DNA of 64,000 nt from Tamarix chinensis (Eukaryota; Streptophyta; Magnoliopsida; Caryophyllales; Tamaricaceae). The stretch lies in the NCBI GenBank assembly GCA_030549775.1, contig CM060175.1:11120455-11184454 (forward strand), in the 5' to 3' direction. The translations under genes were made by a program, and so were the position numbers. The notes beneath the pieces are model-generated. The model ran no database searches and was not told the DNA's origin. It worked only from the letters and a program-made list of their open reading frames with translations. Below are positions 37,161 through 49,010 of the stretch, piece after piece (positions within the stretch are counted from its first letter, which is position 1; every line of letters begins with the position of its first letter).

Positions 37161-37559
37161 TATACATATATATAGTGCTCTAATGCTAAATGGGTGCATG
37201 TTATCGCTATGTGTTGAGTGTTGTTTATTCAATATGTAATCATAGACATACAATGCTTATTTAGATATCTATTTTATAATTTTTATTTGGTGTTGCAAAC
37301 TACCATTTTTATTTTTATAGCTTGGTTGAGATTTTGAAATTCCAAGTTTACTTCCCAAGATTTTTGCTAACTATATCAACAATGACATTATAGGTTTTCT
37401 CCTATTTTATCAACGAAGATTTTGTTTAACGTTTTGACAATTGATGTTTCAGGTTTTGTTGGAGAGGTTTTTAGCCTTACATCTAATATGGGATAGATAA
37501 TGGATATCTTTCCTATGTTAGGTGGTGGTAACACTCATATTTTTTTATTTTCACTTCTG

Positions 37560-38035
37560 ACTTATGCTTTTAAATGAATTTTTACAAGAGTAAAAATAGT
37601 GGTATTGCAAAAGTATAAGGATGATATAATATGCTGTAATACTAATATGAATCTTCTAGTATTATATTACACATGTTTTAGTATATTATATACACCTTCA
37701 AAAAGGAGAATACACATCTTTTATTTATAGAACTGCAAGAGAGAGACATGCATTCTATAATACCATGTTACATATTCTCCCTACCTAAAATACACCTTCT
37801 TTAGTACAGCACTACACAGATAATATACAGTATATTATACAACTGTTAAGTGATAAATCCAAATTCTCTCTATGGCTAAAATACACGGTATTAGAATACA
37901 CATTCTTTAATACTAAAACATAAGTTTTCTATTACTACAATACATATTATGTAAGTGCAAGAAAGAGATACAAATTGTCCGTTAGTGTCATGCATATTCT
38001 CCTAAAATAAAATACACATCTAGCATTTGCCAACC
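37560..38035. repeat. Irregular ATACACATTCT-type repeats
   Basis: Phrases such as AATACACATCTT, AATACACCTTC and AATACACATTCTTTAATAC recur every 25-40 bp. A similar patch is at 60290-60520. This looks like a decayed tandem array without a fixed period. Confidence 0.5.
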
Positions 38036-38082
38036 CAACATATGGAAATTCTTTCCTACAAACATTAAATACCTTTCCCCCG

Positions 38083-38640
38083 GGGGGGGGGGTTAACCGA
38101 GGGAGACTCGCGATCATTGTCATAGGTCTTTAAATAGAACTCTTGCAGCAGCATTTTTAGCTTGCGATTCAACCAAATAGTTAGCCACACAACAAATGGC
38201 TAATTCTCAATAAGAGCATCAGGTTGCTTTGAAGCTCGTGGCTCACAAAAAGGAAAAGCTCGTGACGATGTCGTCGGGTACCATCGTTAAGACTCGTAGG
38301 GCAAGAGTCAGACATGCGGGCAGGTCTTAAAGTTGGGAAGCCCCAATTTGAACGAAAGCGTCGGAAATTCTTCTCCGCCGAAAGATATGCTTCTTTATCC
38401 GAGCAACAACGCGGATGTGGAGGGCCAAAAGATTGAAGTTAAAACTGGATATGTGAGTGGGTGGCGCTAATGCTTTGAAACGGATCTGTGTGGAGCCTAG
38501 CCATAGAGATGGAAAAGGTAGCACTATGGGAGCAGTTGGGTCGCTGGATATAGGCACCGTCCACATGTGCCTATGCAGGAGAAAAATATACGAGGACGGG
38601 ATCTCAGAGCTTTTTTTTTTCCGAAAATACAAAATACAGG
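38083..38640. other. GC-richer island of unknown origin
   Basis: It starts at a CCCCC/GGGGGGGGGG run and keeps a clearly higher GC content and CpG frequency than its surroundings. The best frames (38457-38663 plus, about 68 codons; 38327-38644 minus, about 105 codons) show no family I know. Organellar DNA, the 5' end of a LINE, or captured gene sequence are all possible. Confidence 0.45.
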
Positions 38641-39528
38641 TCATAAACTTTGAATGTGAATGATTTTTACGTCCACCCTTTTGTACAAAGCGAGATGTAA
38701 TTAATAGGAAAAATGATTTTAAAGTCTAATTAACTTAAATTATTTAAAGTTTGATAATTTATTTAGTATTTTGGTTACTTTTTTTAGTATCCAATTTATA
38801 TGTATATATAAAGAATATTGTTTGTATATCTGTACATGATTAGGTGTACATATTAGTATAATTATATGTATATAATATTTTGTACTTAAAACCAAATATT
38901 TTATAACCATATTAATTTTTATCCTATCAATTCCACTCAAGTGGATTTCAAACTAATTTTTCCTAATAAATATATATCCCCTTTACTCAATTGATATCTC
39001 ATAAAACTAAACAAAATTAAACTTTTTACGCCTCTATCCTCCTATTCTTCAGGCATACTCCCTTCAACTTTCTATCTTCTCAAACTTTATTTTCTCCAAC
39101 TTTCTCAAACTCAATTTTATTGAAAAAAAAATTTATCTAAAAATCAATAAAGTAATTTCTCATGGAGAAAGACATAGAAGAAATTATATTAATTAATTTT
39201 TTTTATTAAATTTAAAGCTTCCAAGTGAACCGCTCGGCCAAAATGACAAAACTACTAGTGAATCATTCATTGCTAGGATTGTGTGACCGGCGATTTACCT
39301 ACACATTTGAATAATCCAAGGCCAAACCACTCGCCCCAAGCATAATGCCGATGGCCCATTCATCCATAGCTGAAGCTAGAAGATGGGCGGTCCACTCGTA
39401 GCCTGTGTTTAACAGCGGGTGGTCCACCTATAGCATGTGTGTGTGACGGATGGTCTACCCGCAATCCAACCAGTTGTTTTTTTCCTTATTTTTCTTATAT
39501 ATTTAATATTTATTTTTTGTTAATTTCA
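38641..39528. other. Non-coding sequence before the MULE gene
   Basis: AT-rich, with a GC-richer patch at 39225-39475 that includes GGTCCACTCGTAGCCTGTG and the similar GGTCCACCTATAGCATGTG 57 bp later. I see no gene. It may include an upstream exon or the terminus of the Mutator-like element. Confidence 0.4.
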
Positions 39529-40017
39529 GACAGAAGACCCAATTGATACTGATTGGGCAGGTTTCTTCTCAACGGATTGTTTTTTTAGTGATCATAAGTC
39601 CCTAATGAAGTATGTTAATGACACCAGAAGGCCACACAATATGATTTTCACTAAGAACTATCAAAACTGAAAAAGGTTTAGCTTCGTTGTGAGAGATGTG
39701 GCACATACAGAAGATATTTATCAGTGAATTCTAAAAGTATGCAATCTTTCAGGTCAAAAAAGTGTGACTGTAAACTTAGAATGCGTGGGAGAGAAATTTC
39801 TTACAATGGTTGGGAATTAAAGGTTGAATGTGGTATACACAACTACAATTTGGGAAGGTTCAGATAAAGGCATTCTTTTGGGCAACGGTTATTGCCAGAA
39901 GAACAAAAGTTGGTGGAGGAATTTACCATAATAAATGTGAAACCGATGGAGATCATTAATAAATTACAACAAGATAATAGTGATATTGTTGAAACACTTA
40001 GAACAATCTATAACTCA

Positions 40018-43000
40018 TGTAACACCCCAATTTTTATAACTGAAAATTTTCATTTTACAACAGAAGTCTAGTTTATTCAATTATCCCTACATCAATCACA
40101 AGGCCAAAATCATTTATAGTAACACAAGAAAATTAAAAATGAAAGAAACATTTATAATACATTATGAGTTTGGAGTTTAAATCCATATTACAATATCAAA
40201 ATACAAAGTAAAGGATACCATGGATTAAGAGTCTAAAAAGGTATCCGGATAATGACATCAAACAGATAACATTACTCCTCACCTAAACACCCAGTATAGA
40301 TAATGGATCACTCATCCCCAAATAGTATATTATAGGTATCATAGTCATGTAAAGGATCTTATGATACCTACACACAAGAATCAGAACCTCCTACTCATGA
40401 GAATGGGCAGTACCCATAAAAAGGGTGGTTAACACCCTACATACTAACTAAGAGAACAATATTAATGAATCAAGGTTACCAATAACAAGCACATTCATAA
40501 CAGGTGATAAGTACATATTCAAATAGATGAAACATTTCATAAGATAAATACTAATCCATGCCTCTTTATTAGATATAAATATTTTTATTCTTTTATATAC
40601 ACTAAGTTCAAGAACCGCCACCATTCTTAAACTGGTGGAACGATCTGAATCACCTTCTCAGGGACAACACACCTGAACCACTATTATCATCTAATGAAAC
40701 AGATCTTAAAACGTCACCTTCTTGGGGCAGAATACTCCCGAGCTACTAATATCTTTGGTAGAATGGATATAAAAACAACACTTTGATCCTAACACTCCTA
40801 AGCACTATTATCTTTGGTGGAACCGATATAAAAACAACACCTAGGTCCTAACTCACGTACTCTTCCACTGTAAATCATTAGCATCTTATTCATAGGCTAT
40901 ACAATAATATTTTCATTCACGATGAGCAAGGGGGCCGCAATACTTAATTCGATAGAATGGATTGAAATACCTTCTTAGGACAAAACACTCTTGAGCCACT
41001 ATTATCTTTGGTGGAATGGATATTTAAAAACATCATCTCCTCAGGGCAAAATGCTCCCAAGGCACTATTATCTCTAATGGAACAAAATATAAGAACATCA
41101 CCTTGGTCCTACTCACATGCTCTTTTACTTTAAATAATTAGTATCTTATCATTGTTGATTCATAGGAAATGAACACATTGAAGTAGATAAACACATAACG
41201 CAACTTAAAGTCCTTAATCTCTTCAAACCTTATTTCCACGCTCCTAGCATCATTCTCTCATAATGATTATTTAACAACAAATTATAATATATCATTCTCA
41301 AATATCATCATTATTATTGTACCTAAAATTCATGGTCTAACTCTCATGTCATACACATATGATAATAATCTTATCCTAATGTACTACTCATAGAATTATC
41401 AAAACCCTAATTTCATAGGTAGTTATAATTTTTCCCATAAGACTCATATGAATAAAAAATTCAATATACATTCCTATAATTCTAACATTAGTAACATATC
41501 CAGAATTATCAATTAACTCTAGGGTTTTACACATGTATTACTAAGATTATTATTTTAGGTAATATGCCATAATTAGACCATCATCTTATTTTGAAGAACT
41601 TAAGGCAAAGAATAATCCTTCCTAAACATTTCTTAGATTATCATTATCATATTTTAATCCACCTAATACATTACAGTAACCAAATTCCCTTATTATCCCA
41701 TAATGACCAAAATGCCCTTAAGGATAACCAATAGCCTTTATTTTATAAAATCTGGTATCTTCCACAATCATTATTTTTCCAAATCCATAATTTATCATCA
41801 AACCTCATAAATTATGCTTATGTGCACTTATCATAACTTATTTTTCCTATCTTTCATGCCATATATGATATAATCACAACATATCATCAATAACATACAT
41901 TAAATCATATAGCAATAATATCATGGAAATTCACATAACCATGCAAGCATATAATACAAAAACCCTAAAACATCTATTAGTATCCTTACTAACTAGGACA
42001 CCAAGCTTTAAGCACATAAATCCTAGACCTCTTCCTTTGAGATAACAAGAATATCACCCATGAAAATGATATAATATACGGTTAAGTTAGAAGATTATAA
42101 TCGAGGGAGAAATCAAGGTAAATAAGGGAAAAAATGGAAATAACTATATTCAAATGGAAGATTGAGATGTGTGGATGTGTGGTGGAATGTATGGTGAAGC
42201 TATGGTGAAAATTTGGTAGTATTTGGATAAGGTTTGGAGGTAAAAATAGGGGTGTACGGCCAAAATAAGCAAATGTATGGGCGTGCTGCAAGCAATGCAC
42301 ACCCAGGTCAAGAGTTAGAATCATGCATAGTTAGGCAGTGCAAAGTGGTACAACCATGCTCGATTAGTGGCAAAAAAAACTTATTTTAATTAGTTATGCA
42401 CTCGTGTGTGACAAGTCGTGCATAGGGTGCATGGGCAGGTTGTGCTAGGTTGTACGAGCGTGTGATATGAAATTTTAACATCACAAGGTTGTGTGTAGGT
42501 CATGCGTTTTATATAAACATAATGGACGCAAGGAAGAAGAGGGAAAAAGGGGAGGTGGTTGGCGGCAAGGGTTGGCAATGGTGATGGGGAAGGATAGGGT
42601 GGCCCTAGGTGGTCGGTCTACCAGCATTGGGTGGTGTTTGGAGGCACATGGTGGTGATGGAGGTTGATTGGTCATGTAAAACAAAGCATGACCACATAGG
42701 AAGAAGAAAAGAAGAAAGGAAAGGGAAATCATGAAGGATGTTTTGGATAAGTTTGGGCAAGAAATGGCACAAACAAATGAGGGAGAAGGATAGTGTATAG
42801 TGTATATATTTATATATATATATATGCATATGGGCATGCGAATGGTGAAATAAAAATAGTGGAAGGTGTGCGACCGACAATGTAGGGAGTGGTAGGTGAG
42901 CATAAGGGATGGAAATAAAGATGATGGTTCAGTTTTGGGGAGATTGCAGATGGTGTAGGCAAGAGATGGTGATGATGTGTGTGAGTATACATTGTGTGGA

Positions 43001-43503
43001 GAAGGAAAATGATGCCAAGGAGATAGGGGTGTGTGTGTAGGCAGAATTAAGGCAGTAGGGGATAAGATATGGTGAGGGATGATGGATGATGGTGGCTGCA
43101 GAGGTGTGATGGGAGATGTTGATGGTGCAACTTGCAAGTTACATAAAGGCTGGTCAAAGGTTACATAAAGGCTTCGACAAGGATGATGAGAGAAAGGAGA
43201 AAGGAAGAAAAAGAAAAGGAGAAAGGAAGAAAAAGAAAAGGAGTAGGAAAAGGAAAAAAGGGAAAAGGTTTTTGGATTAGCTTACATGATTTTGGACTAG
43301 CCAAAATATATAGGATTAGTGATAAATTTCAAGTGGATTTAAGATTGGGTTACAAGATATAGTTTATCCAAGTCAAAGATTTGGTTCAATTAAGGTTTTC
43401 AGATTAAGAAATTTAAGGCTAAAATAATATTTTCTTGATATTAGAATCAAATTAGGGTATTAGTTATATGGGATTAGGCTAAGTAAAATTTTGGCGTATG
43501 ACA
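40018..43503 (+). repeat. Long TG..CA repeat, copy 3 (complete, solo-LTR-like)
   Basis: 3486 bp from TGTAACACCCCAATTTTTAT to AAATTTTGGCGTATGACA, inserted within the MULE coding sequence. It carries the CCACTATTATC modules (40615-41060), a purine-rich block (42500-43270) and the conserved end shared with copy 5. ORFs at 42390-43137 on the minus strand are composition artefacts. Flanking five bases ACTCA and ATACA match only in part, so the TSD is uncertain, but both flanks belong to the same transposase gene. Confidence 0.78.
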
Positions 43504-43954
43504 ATACAAGACACAAGTTTAGGGTGCAAAAGTTGGTGGGGCATATAATTATACAACAACTATCACATTGGATGGAAAGCAACAACTATCAAAATTGGTA
43601 TCGTAGGTATCCAGACTCTAATATGGTCGGTGATATTATATTTTCACATCCTATTTTTTTTCTCTTTTGCATGCATTCCCATATTTCATTTTCTTAGATT
43701 GCACATACAAAACCAATCGGTACAAGCTTCCTTTCTTGGAAGTTATTTGTTTTGTGCCTAGTGGTAGGAATGTTACCATTACTTTGGCATTCAAGGGAAG
43801 GAAAAAAGAAGATAATTATCAATAGATGCTTGATAAGGTGAAGAGGATGATGGAGCCCCATGAACCAAATGTTTTCATCTCTGGTAGAGAATTGAGTGTG
43901 ACAAAAGTAGTGCCTATGGTCTTTCCTAATGCAGGCCTCCTACTATGCAGATGG

Positions 43955-43959
43955 CATAT
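43955..43959. repeat. Cassandra target-site duplication CATAT (left)
   Basis: CATAT recurs at 44716-44720. Removing the element and one copy restores a continuous MULE reading frame through the CRWH motif. Confidence 0.8.
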
Positions 43960-44262
43960 ATAACACCCCAAGTCGATACAATCATGCGGGAGCTACCTTG
44001 GAGCACTTTTTGATTGATAGGCTGGTCCTACAGATCAACACGAATCTTTCAGCGCACTTTGTCCTCACTCACACACTTCTTGAGAAATTTTTAGAAAATT
44101 TCCGAAACTTCCTTGCAGGGTCACCCATCCTAAAATTGCTCCACGGCCAGCATGCTTAACTGTGGAGTTCTTAGGATGGAATCACCAAAAGGGTGGTATA
44201 CCATGTTGATATAAGTAACCAAATAAATTCTTATAACACTCCGCTCAATTTGGGGTATTATA
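43960..44262 (-). repeat. Cassandra 3' LTR
   Basis: Left repeat; ends TATAACACC..GGTATTATA are decayed forms of TGTAACACC..GGTATTACA. The 5S-like block is at 44106-44170. Confidence 0.9.
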
Positions 44263-44394
44263 TTCACTCCCATTTAAAGAACGCAACATCCTCGTTGCAC
44301 CTCAACCATTAACTGTCTTAATATAGTTTATCCCAAGAATTGTTCCGCTAGGTGGCTGACTGGCTCATCCAAGTTCAGCTCATGGTTATGGTTT

Positions 44395-44407
44395 TTCTTT
44401 GATACCA
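44395..44407 (-). other. Cassandra primer-binding site (Met tRNA)
   Basis: The complement reads TGGTATCAAAGAA, one change from the TGGTATCAGAG primer site of initiator Met tRNA. It lies directly inside the right LTR and therefore fixes the minus orientation. Confidence 0.85.
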
Positions 44408-44409
44408 TT

Positions 44410-44715
44410 TACAACACCCTAAGACGATACGATCATGTGGGGGCTACCTTGGAGCACTTTCAGATTGATCGGCAGACCCTACAGATCAATACGAGTCCTT
44501 TCAACGCACTTTATCCTCACTCACGCACTTTTTGAGAAATTTTCAGAAATTTTCTAAAACTTCCCAGGAGGGTCACCCATCCTAAAATTGCTCCATGGCC
44601 AACACACTTAACTGTGGAGTTATTAGGATTGAATCACCAAAAGGATGGTATACCATATTGATATAAGTAGCCCAATCAATCCTTATAACACTCCGCTCAA
44701 TTTGGGGTATTACAA
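44410..44715 (-). repeat. Cassandra 5' LTR
   Basis: Right repeat, ending GGGGTATTACAA. The 5S-derived block is at 44560-44622 on the minus strand, with the weaker box-A-like portion toward 44690. It is the promoter-bearing LTR. Confidence 0.9.
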
Positions 44716-46350
44716 CATATTGGTAAGAATATTCTCTCACATGTACCAAAAAAATTAGGAACTGTAGCATCCTAAGAACATTTCATTATCTAATGGAGGA
44801 AGATTGTGAAAGCAACCACATTACGAACATATGAGAATGAGCTTTTATTGATGCCTGATAGATGGGGTCTATTTTCTCATCTGATATAATATGACTATGA
44901 AACTAGGTTGAATCCTTATAAGGAGAGGTTTTTCTCCATGAGGGTTGGCTAGGAGCTTCACTTTTTTACTTATACGACCAATAGTTATAATTTTATTAGT
45001 GTAGATAATTTTTTTAAAATTATAATTATATAACCAACACTTATATTTTTAAATATTAAATTTAGGGTGGATAGTGAGTCTTCAATGTTAAAGAAATATA
45101 TAGCATTATCTCAGATGAGTTTTGACATGTTATGACCAAAGATCCATATGTTTATTTGACTCTAAGTGAATGAGTTAAAGAAAGATTTAGAGTAGTCTTG
45201 GGTTATTATTCCTTATTACTCTACGAATAATTTGTTGCTCAAGGAGATCACATTTTTTGTATGTCATAGAGCAGTATACCTAATTAAGGAGGATAATAAG
45301 AGATATGATTTGGTTAGTTCTGATCCTTTAGGGTGTGGGTGTTACTTAAGGTGGACACATGGTCTACCATGTGCACACGAGATATCTCCGTACAAATGAG
45401 ATAATCAACCTATCATAGAATCGATAATTCATCAATTCTGGAAGACTTTTACCTTTGTCGGACAAGCAGAAGAAAGATTCCAATTCAATGACTCAACCAT
45501 TCCTCTAACCACAAGTCCTTTTGCCTCTAATATTATTTCAAAGGTACAAATCTAATACAACCATTCCAATGTGACAAATTATTACATCTTCGATTCTAAT
45601 GTTCTAATTCTAACACTACTACCTCAAGTACAGATGATGTTAGACCATTCCAATTCTCTTGGCCATCTAGATCAATATTTGAATTTCATTGATGAGATCT
45701 TCAAATCTACTATAACAAGTATGGTTGAGCCAGATGTATAACAAAGTAGGGGTTTCCATAGAAATAGTAAAAGGAGGGAATCATTAGGGTGGGAGTATAC
45801 AACACATGCTTATTCCAATTCACTTAATGGGTGTGGTTGATCATGTCAAGGATGTGGTAGAGGACGAGATTCTCTCGGTAAATCGGGAATGGATTAAGGA
45901 TGTAATAGTAGTAATAGGAAGTATAGTACCGGGAGGACACGCCAATCCATACATGATTTTTCATGGCCACTGGATATTGAGGCAATGATGTTTTCATGGG
46001 TTAAATCATGGTGTAATGTTGTGGGGGATGGAAATTGTGGATTTAGAGCTATTTCACTACAACTCTTTAGGAACGAGGAGCTATAGGCCACGATCGGGGT
46101 AATGTTTAATAAATTTCTAACAAATTTGTGATTATATGAGCATGCCTTTATAGATTCAATTGCCCAAAATAGGGAGTGTCTTACTCATTTTTATGGACCA
46201 GTTCCAATAGATAAATGGTGGCAGCAGTCTGTATTTGGATTTCTATTGGCAATAGTATACAATGTGGTATTTGTATACTTGAGTTGGGCGAAATTGGTTG
46301 CATGTTTGTCACATAGAGCTCCTCCTAATAACTGATAGCCTGATCCCATT

Positions 46351-46977
46351 ATTAGCATCTTGAACTACAACAAAATAACACAGTACGTATCAATATGTTA
46401 TGTTTCTCATTTGAATAAAGTCTTCATTATACTATATCTAATGGGTAACCTTAAACTCTTATTTTTTTATTTTTATCTTTTTGTAAATTTATGTAGATAA
46501 CCTTAATGGAAGATGCAATGTTACCACCTATATCTAATAGGTGGTACCTCTATGCTAATCTTAGCATTATTGGATGAGATGTGCCATATCTCAATTGTAT
46601 TCATCTTTACCAAAATGCAATGGGAATTAGACATGACCGGGAATTAGGCATGACCAAGGTGGAATTGTGGTTAACGATTTTGTATTGTGTTGATGATGTT
46701 ATATTTGGTGTGTGTCATAGTAGTAATTTTGATGTATGAGACATGAGTATTATAGCAAACATTTTATTAACATTCAGAATTTTTTGTTGTTTAAAGCTGA
46801 TAAAAAAAAACTAAATACACTACTAAATGTCTTATTAATTATGACCATTACCATCAATGTGTTGGTTGGTATATTCTTCACTAGTGGTAATTTCTAGTCC
46901 CCAAATTATAAGTACACTTCTTTTAATTTTTCACATAATATTTATTTATCGAATAGTCCCCTCCTCTCTTGTTTGAA
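46351..46977. other. Spacer between MULE and PMD genes
   Basis: AT-rich sequence between the end of the OTU-containing frame and the opposite-strand plant-mobile-domain fragment. I see short decayed frames but no clear terminus. Confidence 0.45.
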
Positions 46978-47753
46978 CTAGTACTGGTACGCACCCATCA
47001 TTGCATTATGGATATCTACATTTGTAGGGATATAGTATGGATCATCTAGTCCTTCATCTACCATGCGATGGACTCCTAGGTGGGATCGAGATAGGAACCA
47101 CGCAAGGTATTCGTCAGAAGAATCATACTGATAAACACATTGGTTAGCTTGGTCACTGAAGTCTAATATATGATCTAGCCAGCTGTTCCACGCCTGTACA
47201 TATTCACAACAATATGTGTAAATCTTACACATTGTAGGAATTAGTTAATTAAATTAACAAATCAACATAAATATTACGTCCAATAAAGTCATACAACCAC
47301 CTATTTTCCTGCACCTAACTCTGGATGTGATTCCAAGCTTGCTATAAAGATATGCTAATGTAGCAACTCCAATCAATCGATAGCATAAATTTTTTAAATT
47401 GAAAACTAATTGTAACACCGACAATGAGGCATGCTTGCTAGACTTGTCAATGAAAAGCATGCATGATAACAAGTACCACAAATAGAGTTTAGTATAAGAC
47501 TCATCGTCATCTACTCACTCGGTCATAATCTTATCCATAATGGCATCCAAAGCGATTGAGTTCCCCTTCAAATATGTCCCCATGACCACTGTCTCGTCTT
47601 CACCCCATATTTGTGCAAGTAAACTCACAACATCATTGTTGCACAAGTATGGCTTGCTCGTACATGCATACCCATGACAATTTAGGTGCATAATGAAACA
47701 TATATCATGGAGGATAATAGTCATCTCACCGAACGGAAGATGGAAACTATTAG
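46978..47753 (-). pseudogene. Plant mobile domain (MAIN-like) fragment
   Basis: Minus-strand pieces read SFHLPFGEMTIILHDICFIM (47690-47750), then LWYLLSCMLFIDKSSKHASL and IGVATLAYLYSKLGI (about 47330-47480), then SSDEYLAWFLSRSHLGVHRM (about 47050-47120) and a stop at 46978. The first phrase is the signature of the aminotransferase-like plant mobile domain of MAIN-type proteins, found in MULEs and in a few domesticated plant genes. The exon is cut at 47753 by copy 2, which supplies no in-frame continuation. Position next to, and opposite to, the FAR1-like transposase suggests both belonged to one MULE or to adjacent ones. Confidence 0.82.
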
Positions 47754-48641
47754 TGTAACACCCAAAATTTACTACTAAAAAATTTTGATTTATTAAAATT
47801 TGAGTGAAACCAAATATAGTAAATTTCGAGGATGGTAGCGCCACACTTAATACTAGAACTATTTCCTTCCACCATTCCAATATCAAGTGCTAAAGCTTAA
47901 ATAAAAGAACCAACTTACACAAATATAAATTTCAAAACTAAATCAGAGTAGCGCGTTAATTACATTATAAGAATAAAATTTACTATTAGCCATTATAGAT
48001 AAAATCATTAAACAAGGGAATTTAAAAGTTTAAGGAAAACCCTAAAAGCTTTTCGGATAGTCCTACACTCTTAACCAAAAAGGAAAGCAAGAATAGCAGC
48101 TACAAGATAATTTGTAAAGGATATTGCCCATTGAATAGGTAATGGCCCATAAAAAAGAATATTTTAGTACTACAGTACTAAGTAACCCTTATACAGAACT
48201 AAAAGGTAGGGTCCACATGCAACACAGCAATCTAATCATAAGCACGGTAGAGTACACCATACATAGAAAGAAATACATTAGATATTTATATGGACTCGTA
48301 CTTGAAGAATCATATGTCACTAGATTCATTCACTTAGCATTACCAACACTTACCAAGAGAGAATCCAAGTGAAGCACTTTGTAGTATAATTAAAAGTCCA
48401 ACCTAATACTCAATCGATACATGCCACCACTTAATTCAAAGGCAAGCACCTAGGGTTACTATCATATCACAATAACAAATAATAATGGTATATTAAACAT
48501 TTTCTAGTCGTAAGCCATAAATTTGATATTATCCATAATCATCTCTCAAATTATATCCATGTAAGTATAGAGACCCCACTATTATATTCAATGGAATGAA
48601 AATAACTACTTCAGCGTAGAAAGCATCTGACTGCTATTATC
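47754..48641 (+). repeat. Long TG..CA repeat, copy 2, 5' part
   Basis: It begins TGTAACACCCAAAATTTACT at 47754, within the plant-mobile-domain exon. It tracks copy 1: CCAAGTGCTAA-like sequence, TAAATCAGAGTAGCGC (47941), CAGTACTAAGTAACCC (48173). It is interrupted at 48641 by the hAT element and resumes at 56956. Confidence 0.82.
48634..48641. repeat. hAT target-site duplication CTATTATC (left)
   Basis: CTATTATC recurs exactly at 56956-56963. Eight bases is the hAT standard. The flanks join to CTATTATCACCGGTGG, the ordinary module of the host repeat. Confidence 0.96.
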
Positions 48642-48649
48642 TCGACCTG

Positions 48650-49010
48650 GCAAAGTTGACCCAACCCGACCGACCCAACCCGAATAACCCGACTTGAAAC
48701 CCGATAGTAACCCGAAAAATAAAACCCGTTCATAACCCGAAAGCCCGAAACAACCCGATTCAATTTGAATCCGACCCGAATTTAGCTAACCCGATTAAGA
48801 CTCGAACCTAAATTGACCCGAACCGAAGTGACCAAAATCAATAATAATCCGAATCGAGCACACCTCAAACCCGACCTGACCCGAACTCCAACCCGAACCC
48901 AAACCGACCCAAACTCTAACTCGAACCGACCCGAACTTTAACTTTAACCCAAACTAACCCAAACTATAACCCGAACCCGAACCGACCCGAACCGGACTTG
49001 AACCGATAAT
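48650..49010 (+). repeat. Left ACCCGA subterminal array of the hAT
   Basis: More than thirty CCCGA or CCGAACC units with irregular spacing, such as GACCGACCCAACCCGAATAA. Both ends of the element carry such units in the same plus-strand sense (see 56530-56950). Confidence 0.9.

Larger units (their letters stand above)
43960..44715 (-). mobile_element. Cassandra TRIM retrotransposon with 5S-derived LTRs
   Basis: Two direct repeats of about 303-305 bp flank a 147-bp non-coding middle, the size class of terminal-repeat retrotransposons in miniature. Read on the minus strand, each LTR contains AACTCCACAGTTAAGTGTG and AGGATGGGTGACCCTCCTGG, matching the core and 3' part of plant 5S rRNA. This is the hallmark of Cassandra, whose LTRs carry a 5S-like RNA polymerase III promoter. 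The primer-binding site lies just inside the right LTR. It encodes no protein and depends on enzymes of other retrotransposons. A perfect CATAT TSD supports insertion into the MULE gene. Confidence 0.95.
39529..46350 (+). pseudogene. MULE transposase, FAR1-like, with SWIM and OTU motifs
   Basis: Transposase gene of a Mutator-like element, related to FAR1/FHY3 proteins. Pieces in order, in shifting frames: FSDHKSLMKYVND (39580), a FAR1-type zinc-binding segment with LRCERCGTYRRYLS and KKCDCKLRMRGREISYNGWE (39690-39830), and KPMEIINKLQQDNSD before copy 3 interrupts. After copy 3: HKFRVQKLVG (43510), DCTYKTNRYKLPFLEV (catalytic Asp, 43697), SGREL (43879, where relatives have D in the second DDE position) and LLLCRWH, where the Cassandra TRIM interrupts. 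Then KNILSHVPKKLG (44720), a SWIM zinc finger CGCYLRWTHGLPCAH (45334-45378), and an OTU-like cysteine-protease motif GDGNCGFRAIS (46024-46056). Many stops and frameshifts. FAR1-type MULE proteins with a C-terminal OTU region are known in plants. Confidence 0.88.

Noticed and set aside
42390..43137. A 218-codon minus-strand ORF within copy 3
   Set aside because: Same biased block as in the other copies; Ser/Pro/His-rich, no motif, and not conserved in frame in copies 1, 4 or 5.
44106..44622. Possible genuine 5S rRNA genes
   Set aside because: Only part of the 5S sequence is present, twice, inside LTRs with a primer-binding site and TSD; this is a Cassandra element and not a 5S gene.
46978..47753. 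Domesticated host MAIN-like gene
   Set aside because: Fragmented, interrupted by a repeat and next to a MULE transposase; nothing suggests a preserved host gene.
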